60,063 nt of DNA from a bacterium D16-51 (lineage in GTDB: Bacteria > Bacillota > Clostridia > Lachnospirales > Lachnospiraceae): positions 1 to 60,063 of the forward strand of contig RAYE01000033.1 of the NCBI GenBank assembly GCA_003612285.1, read 5' to 3'. Shown in pieces: positions 54,654-60,063 of this stretch. Under the pieces are notes generated by a model. That model saw only the letters and a list, made by a program, of their open reading frames with translations, was not told the DNA's origin and did not search any database. The position numbers were made by a program, and so were the translations under genes. Numbering within the stretch: the stretch's first letter is position 1; every line of letters begins with the position of its first letter.

Positions 54654-56019
54654 TTATCTCCTCCAACATCCCATCATCAAATATCGGTATAGCATCGTAA
54701 CGTCCCAGTAAATATTCTTTGTCTATTTTCTTATCGTAACGTTCCTTGTAGCGATTTAACGAATATAAATTTGAGCTATGATCTCTTCTTCTTTTTACAA
54801 ACCAAATTTCATCCTGCCTGACCAGATCCAAATCCAGTAAGTTAGAATCATGCGTTGTTGCAATTATTTGACTCGTATCTTCCTCTGTCAATTTATAAAA
54901 CAACTCAAGAAATTTTCGGGTAAGATTCGTATGAAGGCTTCTGTCAATCTCATCAATAAAAATGACACTGTTTCCATTGTGTTCATAAAATAGGGGAATA
55001 AGATCAAATAACCTTTGAGTTCCGTCAGATTCATCTAAATATTCAAAGAAATCTTGTTTGTTGCCATGATTTTGCATCATTTTTGTCGTTATTATATTCC
55101 CTTCGTCATCTTTACGTAAAGAATATATCTGACTATTTACCTTGAACATCACAGGATCATCCCCAATATCATTTGTAATTCTAGCTTTTAATTTTTCAGC
55201 GTCTTCTTTTGGGATGCCATCAAAAATTTTATCAAACTCCATTTGTCCCAGCTTTGATTCCACAGATTCAATACCAGTATCAAAATATATTAAGAGTTTT
55301 GAAAAAACATTTCTAATCTGTTCATCTTCAACCATCTGATTCAAACCGCTATATTGACTGGTCGGAAATATTATAATAATGCTTTGAAACCAAATAAAAA
55401 CATCTAGGATTTCTGAAAAGATTCCTTGTCTGCCATTACTTCTTTCAGCTATATCACTTAAAATACTTTTTTTCTTCATAGACTCAGATATATTTTCGCC
55501 AAAATCACCTAAATAAATTTCCCATCTCACTTTTTCTTCAGTATCTTTAATTTTAATTTCACTTTCAGTAAAATTTATTCCATTTTCGTCAATATCCCTA
55601 TTAAAAATATAAGTCTCTGCACCATTTTTCTCTATACGAATCAGCCATTCTGAAAGAATTTCTTTTTCTGCATAGGATATCGCAATCCCATAAGAATATT
55701 CCTTTCCTGTATGTGTTATCAACCTGTACTCGAAAACCCCTGGTGTTTTATAACACTCATCACAAATTCTAAAATATTTTTTGTTTAAATCAACTTCACC
55801 CAAGCCATATAATATTATATCCCTTGAAAAATCAATCGCTTTAACTAAGTTACTCTTTCCACTCGCATTAGCGCCATAGATAAGCCCTGTTTTTAATATT
55901 TTCTTCCTATTACCTTTTAAGATATGCTCCTTATGCCTTGCTACCTTAGATGCTACCATTGATATTGTTTGTGCGGTTTTGAATGACAAATAATTACTAA
56001 CCGAAAAACCTATAAACAT
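54646..56019 (-). CDS. AAA ATPase (AAA_15/OLD-like), first component of an AbiL-type defence pair
   Basis: 457 residues. The N-terminal strand MFIGFSVSNYLSFKTAQTISM is typical of AAA_15 proteins. Walker A is GLIYGANASGKSNLVKAI (about 45-62), the signature is DESDGTQRLFDLIPLF and Walker B NSVIFIDEIDRSLHTNL (about 347-363). The downstream IIATTHDSNLLDLDL matches the family H-loop. There is no Toprim domain in this protein; the partner RloB supplies it. ABC-type ATPases of this kind sense infection and license an effector. A consensus promoter (TTGACA, 18 bp, TATAAT) lies 40-80 bp upstream, independent of the transfer motifs. Confidence 0.87.
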   Translation of the reverse strand: MFIGFSVSNYLSFKTAQTISMVASKVARHKEHILKGNRKKILKTGLIYGANASGKSNLVKAIDFSRDIILYGLGEVDLNKKYFRICDECYKTPGVFEYRLITHTGKEYSYGIAISYAEKEILSEWLIRIEKNGAETYIFNRDIDENGINFTESEIKIKDTEEKVRWEIYLGDFGENISESMKKKSILSDIAERSNGRQGIFSEILDVFIWFQSIIIIFPTSQYSGLNQMVEDEQIRNVFSKLLIYFDTGIESVESKLGQMEFDKIFDGIPKEDAEKLKARITNDIGDDPVMFKVNSQIYSLRKDDEGNIITTKMMQNHGNKQDFFEYLDESDGTQRLFDLIPLFYEHNGNSVIFIDEIDRSLHTNLTRKFLELFYKLTEEDTSQIIATTHDSNLLDLDLVRQDEIWFVKRRRDHSSNLYSLNRYKERYDKKIDKEYLLGRYDAIPIFDDGMLEEINV

Positions 56020-56068
56020 CTCTCTACTCTCTTTCTGCTATTTTATTCTTTATACTAATATGATATCC

Positions 56069-56098
56069 ATTATATTGCGAATAATTCTCTTGTGTCAA
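56069..56098 (-). promoter_or_regulatory. Promoter of the AbiL-type pair
   Basis: The minus strand has TTGACA (56093-56098) and TATAAT (56069-56074) 18 bp apart, giving a start near 56062. Further right, at 56205-56262, are two hairpins (ATTAGCACT/AGTGCTAAT and GATGGTC-TTTC-GACCATC). Confidence 0.65.
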
Positions 56099-56282
56099 TA
56101 GCATTACATATATTTCATCTATATTTTGGCTCGTATTAGAGTTTTTTTCTCTTATTTTTTCTTGACAAAAAATCTTCCATATGTTATTTTTTACTTACAG
56201 GGACATTAGCACTCGTTCCACATAAGTGCTAATAAGGGTAAAAAGATGGTCTTTCGACCATCCTTCAAACTGAATCTGCGTT

Positions 56283-56654
56283 GTGCAAATTCAACGTAAC
56301 ACTTGGATCTTATCATATAAATGCAGAGAGTTCAACAGTTTTGTATTGCATTTAAGCAATTTACCTTTCCCACTTTATAAGGAAGGAGGGAGAAATATAT
56401 CATTTGATGGAGCTCTCATTAAAGAGCAAGGGGTTACCTTCGCAATTGCCGTTGAAAAACCATATGTTCTAACCAGCCCTGAAAAAGAATCCATTCGACG
56501 TAGTTTTATGCGTTATTTTGGAAATATCCCTATAATCCTGACGGCGCAGAACCAAAAAAGGATTCCGACGTACAACGGTCGCAAAGATATTGTACGCTTT
56601 CTGGCAAATATACATCCATCCAGAATACCTTGGAAACACTATACGACATCTTAA
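56283..56654 (+). pseudogene. Remnant of a small unknown protein
   Basis: A 123-residue frame; residues about 35-123 look native (NISFDGALIKEQGVTFAIAVE, FGNIPIILTAQNQKRIPTYNGRKDIVRFLANIHPSRIPWKHY). I recall similar short hypothetical proteins in Clostridia, normally of about 90-110 residues. The first 34 residues are less convincing and no ribosome site precedes the ATG at 56283, so it may lack its true start. No function is known. Confidence 0.4.
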
Positions 56655-57298
56655 TGTAAAAGAAATGTTTTATATGGTGAATCAACGTATAGTTCCTAAT
56701 AATAGGAAATGGCAATTGAAGCGGTAAAAACAGTTCGGATAACAAAAATTTTGATACACAAAAAGAGGAAATTGCTTAAAGCAGAGATATTGCGATACGT
56801 CAACAATCAGAGCTTGTAATTCATAATTGTCATGGCCATATTCGCAATAAGGATAGTTATGGCAATGATCTTTATTCGCACAAAGACATTAAATTTTAAA
56901 TCTCAAAAGAAGATTTGATTGACTAGTTGAAAAAGATCTTATTGCATTATGAAACGTTATGTAAAGAAACAGCTATCTCAAATCCGATATTCCAAACTTG
57001 AGATGGCTGGCTTTACATAGCCACTTACTTTTTAAAGCTGTAAATATCCTGTGTCTATGGAATGTAAGATTTTTTAAAAATTCTATTTGTAGGATATTCC
57101 AGTTATTTAATGTGGGCAAGTTATTTCGCCTTTACAGAATTTTAACAATTTGATAAAATCAGAATTGCAGTCTGGTCAATCCACACAGATTATACAATAC
57201 CCTTTAATATCCGTCTTTTTTAATCAGTAAGATATATTCATTTATTAAAAATTTTGTAATTTTTATTCTCACTTTAATCAATTTATTTATCTGCTTTT
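56655..57298. other. Gene-poor, degraded stretch
   Basis: AT-rich DNA with no intact gene. At about 56780-56900 a start-less rightward frame (SRDIAIRQQSE, then GNDLYSHKDIKF and stop) looks like a degraded gene tail. A long T-rich segment precedes the fic remnant. No other structure was recognised. Confidence 0.3.
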
Positions 57299-57563
57299 TC
57301 AATGGTTAAACCCAGCAAAATTTGAACTATTTAATTCTTTTTCAATATCAAGACTTATTCCAAACTGCTTCATTCTTTCTTCTTCTCTCTCACTTAATTT
57401 GCAAATAAATGACGCTAAAGAAGAAACATCTTGCTTTGCCAATAAATCAATATTTTCTGCTTTATTATCAACCGTATCATCCACAGGCGCATATCCCTCA
57501 CGCAAAAACTCTTTTATAATTAATGCCCTTCCTGTCCCATTTGGGAATGGAACGATGGGAAGT
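57299..57563 (-). pseudogene. C-terminal fragment of a Fic-type protein
   Basis: The leftward frame starts with QLLFELPIVPFPNGTGRALIIKEFLREGYAPV, which matches the end of the Fic active-site motif (HPFxxGNGRxxR) in degenerate form. It continues with a helical tail of about 65 residues. The active His is replaced by Val and the N-terminal part is missing. It abuts the restored end of the AbiEii gene. It could be the lost C-terminal half of the Fic gene at 59727 or a separate remnant. Confidence 0.55.
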
Positions 57564-58590
57564 TCAAAAAGTAGCTGCCGTATCAGACAGCTCTTTCATG
57601 GTTTTATGTATTTTTAATTCTTTGAACCACTTTTTTCTCTGCCGCCACATTTCCAAAGCGCCATAGGATGCCGTTTGACCCTATTCAGAAATTCATCATC
57701 AGAAAACAGCAGGTCAGGCCGATACTCCTGATTATTAAATGACTGCCAGAATTCAAGTTCTCTGCTGTTCTCAGGAAAAGAAAACTTTTCAAATATTCCA
57801 TCGTCTTTTTCTGTACAAGTTCCAGGTCAAAATGTTCCCCACGGCGCAGAACCGGAATCAAATCTGTTTTAATCCTCTGCGGGGCAAGCTGTACGATATG
57901 ATTGAAAGAAAAACATTCCGGCGCCTTCTCTGCCGCAATAGCGCTGTAAAACACAACGCACTTGCGTAACAGCGATTCTTCGCTTTCGTCAAACAATCCG
58001 TATTTTTGCAGATTGAAAATATCATATAAATCCCTGGCTGCGGTTCGGTTTAAAAGCGCCACAATCTTAGCGCCAAAAATTTCAAGGGGATCAATACTTA
58101 ATACGGTAAGAGGTTCTTTCTGCCAGGGAAGGTTTACCCGCCTTCTGGACACAGAAAGGACATGTGCACGAAGCATATAATTGATCTCGATTTTCAGATT
58201 ATCCTTCATTCCTCCGGCATTCACATATTCATAAACAAAAGAGTCCAGCGCATGATACTGTTTTGATTTGACGCTAAACTGATAACCTGCCGCAGCCATG
58301 TATTTCTGGATATGTTCTGTAATCTTTTTTCTTTCCTCCAGCATAGCCTCACGTTCAACCTCTTTTGAAAAATCAAGGTCTATATCAACCGAAAGCCGGG
58401 GCAAGTCAAAAATCATAAGGTTAATCGCCGTTCCGCCTTTGAGCGCAAGGCTGTCTGACAACAGCGGGTCTTTTTCCATGAAAGCCAAAACATCCGCAAG
58501 CCGGCATACTTTTTCTAAAGTATCACGTATAAACCCAAGTTCCTTTGCCTGCCGTCCAAGTGTAATCCGGTCATATTGCATCATAGTCAT
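57564..58590 (-). pseudogene. AbiEii-type nucleotidyltransferase toxin, C-terminus frameshifted
   Basis: As it stands the frame encodes 301 residues ending at 57685. The nucleotidyltransferase core is intact: LKGGTAINLM (about 49-58) and the metal pair in DIDLDF (about 67-72), then LSIDPLEIFGAKIVALLNR. Near 57790 the frame goes wrong (FLFLRTAENLNSG). One extra T would restore FPENSRELEFWQSFNNQEYRPDLLFSDDEFLN, and one extra A near 57636 would give a natural end at 57564. Two small indels therefore changed the last about 70 residues. The core may still be active. It overlaps the AbiEi gene by 20 bp, the usual antitoxin-toxin order. Confidence 0.8.
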
Positions 58591-59335
58591 TTACCCCCTT
58601 ATCAATCAGTACCCTTAAATTTTCCGGCGCAAAAAGCCGCCACCGCTTATAGAACACAAATCCATCCTTATGGGTACTGAAATATGTTTTGCTGTCCGGC
58701 AAATGTTTCTCACATTCATCAAAAAAGGAATCCGGCAGCCCAAAATCCTCTTGAAACATTTCAAGGATATATCCGGTTTTTTGATAAAGCTTTCCGCAAT
58801 GATATAAATCCAGGGAAGAGATTAGATGATCTGGTGAAAGAGATGGAATGAGCAGCATACAACGCAGCAGTTCTTCAAGTCCGCCAATTTTTTCAAAATC
58901 CGCAATGCCGTCAATTACCGTCCGTTCCAAGGAAGTCACACGGATGCCATTTCCCATTTCCGCAACACCTTCTGTTCCTCGATGGCTCACAGGGCAATAA
59001 TCAATCCCGTCATAGGAAAAGGCCCGTATCCTCTTTCCTGTTGCCACATACACCTCATAAAATACCTGATTTGCGTAGCCATAATACTCAAACGCACTAT
59101 GATGGGAAACATACGCATCCTTCGACACACTGGAGGCAATCTGGAATCGGTTTGGAATCGGCTGACCGGTTTCCAAACTCATAACCACATACAAATCACG
59201 GCGAACCCGCTCAATATACCCCTTTTCTAAAAACTTTCGTATCTGCCAGGCTGCCGCGCTGGCCGAGCCAAGCCGTTTGGCAAGTTCATCCCGTGTAAAG
59301 CAGCGCATGGCCGCAAGCTCTTTGTATAAATCCAT
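58571..59335 (-). CDS. AbiEi-family antitoxin
   Basis: 254 residues from the ATG at 59335 (MDLYKELAAM, AAGGCGGTGAT upstream); an upstream in-frame start at 59398 has no ribosome site. The N-terminal winged helix (CFTRDELAKRLGSASAAAWQIRKFLEKGYIERVRRDLYVV) and the C-terminal AbiEi_1-like domain (AYVSHHSAFEYYGYAN, GIRVTSLERTVIDGIADFEKIGGLEELL) are clear. AbiEi represses its own operon and neutralises AbiEii. The likely operator is the inverted repeat at 59422-59461. The pair is visibly richer in G+C than its neighbours, pointing to separate acquisition. Confidence 0.88.
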   Translation of the reverse strand: MDLYKELAAMRCFTRDELAKRLGSASAAAWQIRKFLEKGYIERVRRDLYVVMSLETGQPIPNRFQIASSVSKDAYVSHHSAFEYYGYANQVFYEVYVATGKRIRAFSYDGIDYCPVSHRGTEGVAEMGNGIRVTSLERTVIDGIADFEKIGGLEELLRCMLLIPSLSPDHLISSLDLYHCGKLYQKTGYILEMFQEDFGLPDSFFDECEKHLPDSKTYFSTHKDGFVFYKRWRLFAPENLRVLIDKGVNDYDAI

Positions 59336-59421
59336 TTTATCACCGCCTTTGTTTTTATTATAGAGCAAAATGGTAGTATTTACAACTATTTTGAGCAAAA
59401 ATAAAAACAGGTGTTTTCAAA

Positions 59422-59461
59422 TTTACACAAAATATGTGTCATAATGACTATTTTGTGTAAA
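59422..59461. promoter_or_regulatory. Inverted repeat, likely AbiEi operator
   Basis: TTTACACAAAATA and its exact complement (13-bp arms) are separated by 14 nt, about 90 bp before the AbiEi start. A second pair of direct GAGCAAAAT repeats lies at 59363-59398. AbiEi proteins are known to bind inverted repeats upstream of their operon. Confidence 0.6.
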
Positions 59462-59640
59462 ATTAGAAACACTCAAAAAAGATGCACAAAAGTGTCTAAC
59501 CGCCGTACATATATACCGGGCAACCATGTGAAGTTCATTCAGGACTTTAACCAGGCAGTCACCCTCAACCTAGAGCAGAAGACGTTTTTCTATTGCATTT
59601 AATTTCATATGAATCTCCTTTCTCTTAAAAATGGATATGA

Positions 59641-59680
59641 AAAAAGGACATCCACCTGAATAAAAGATGAAATGTCCTTT
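59641..59680 (-). terminator. Terminator downstream of the Fic remnant
   Basis: AAAGGACAT and ATGTCCTTT form the stem; the minus strand continues with T6. It closes the leftward unit at the right edge of the window. Confidence 0.7.
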
Positions 59681-59726
59681 AGCATTGTACGCTATTCAAT
59701 TTTATATACAAAGCAGTTTGCCGCTG

Positions 59727-60063
59727 TTACGCCGCTTTCTGCAAGTGCCTCTGTGTTCCATTCCCATCGCTAAATGGATGAATACGTTCAAAACTTATAT
59801 GCATAGCAGCAACTCTTTCATAAACATTGTTACTACTATTTTCTGTTTTATCCCGGTACAGCATTTCAGACAATAGCTGCGGCACATATGAAGCTTCTGG
59901 AGGAATATGCTCTGCACCTAAAATAAAAACAGGTGTTGTTCTAAACCCAGATATCTCATTAATATTACGGTTGACCAATACACCAATCTTCTTAATATAA
60001 TCAAGTGAAAGTTCTTCATCCAATGTCTTTAGCATAAAATCCATTACATATTTCAAATTAATT
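59727..60063 (-). pseudogene. Fic-domain protein, truncated at its active site and cut by the window edge
   Basis: The frame is open to the right edge, so the N-terminus lies outside. Visible features of the Fic fold are AAMHISFERIHPFSDGNG, the beginning of the HPFxxGNGRxxR catalytic motif, and a preceding helix typical of the family. Immediately after GNG the frame reads TQRHLQKAA and stops at 59727. In another frame the DNA from there encodes a plausible tail (EALAESGVTAANCFVYKIE) of a different protein, so a recombination joined two genes inside the active-site codons. AMP-transferase activity is unlikely. Confidence 0.7.

Noticed and set aside
59411-59602. Rightward 63-residue frame between the AbiEi gene and the Fic remnant
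   Set aside because: It starts inside the operator-like inverted repeat and lacks a ribosome site. The end (TYIPGNHVKFIQDFNQAV) looks protein-like but could only be a remnant I cannot place.

Overview
The window is AT-rich DNA (about one third G+C by eye) with strong GGAGG-type ribosome sites, TTG and GTG starts, and gene families typical of Bacillota. The DUF5688-like, Maff2/VirB2-like and DUF3801-like proteins and the giant clostridial surface protein point to a gut Clostridia member, probably Lachnospiraceae. That placement is inference. Most of the window is one large conjugative (ICE- or plasmid-like) element, with decayed mobile DNA on both sides.

Region 1, 1-4690: a decayed prophage or integrative element. 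A truncated toprim gene lies at the edge, followed by leftward early genes (truncated ERF recombinase, two small phage-type proteins, a Cro-like ORF). These diverge from a CI-like repressor, and a probable type I toxin/antisense RNA locus follows. A tyrosine integrase gene carries several indels and a nonsense codon and sits beside a 3' fragment of tRNA-Lys(UUU), the probable attachment site.

Region 2, 4842-15055: cargo. It holds unknown proteins, an XRE-type regulator, two paralogous small membrane-anchored exported proteins, and a 2249-residue surface protein (signal peptide, BspA-type leucine-rich repeats, long coiled coil, C-terminal membrane anchor) that could act as a mating or host adhesin.

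Region 3, 15450-52349: the transfer functions, all leftward. There is a DNA-processing block (HTH protein, 2423-residue methylase-helicase, topoisomerase III, DUF5688-like protein, tandem-module protein, SSB-like protein) and a type IV secretion block (membrane and coiled-coil proteins, VirB3-, VirB6-, VirB2- and VirD4-like proteins, a DUF3801-like gene split by a stop codon). Next come a structured RNA candidate, an Rpn-type nuclease, an NlpC/P60 hydrolase, VirB4, VirB11, a MOBP-type relaxase, and a ribbon-helix-helix accessory protein. Two shared DNA signals tie the element together. A 19-bp motif (TTG-N8-CTAATAAA) stands ahead of five transcription units. A TGCCA-N2-4-TGGCA palindrome precedes several internal genes and occurs seven times at an exact 36-bp period between the RHH and relaxase genes.

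Region 4, 52350-60063: a 193-bp MITE-like structured element with 8-bp flanking repeats, a G+C-rich oriT candidate, a second type I toxin-like locus, an AbiL-type (AAA ATPase + RloB) defence pair, small gene remnants, and an AbiE-type pair. The AbiE toxin gene is frameshifted, and the pair lies between fragments of fic-type genes. It is richer in G+C than its surroundings, suggesting separate acquisition.
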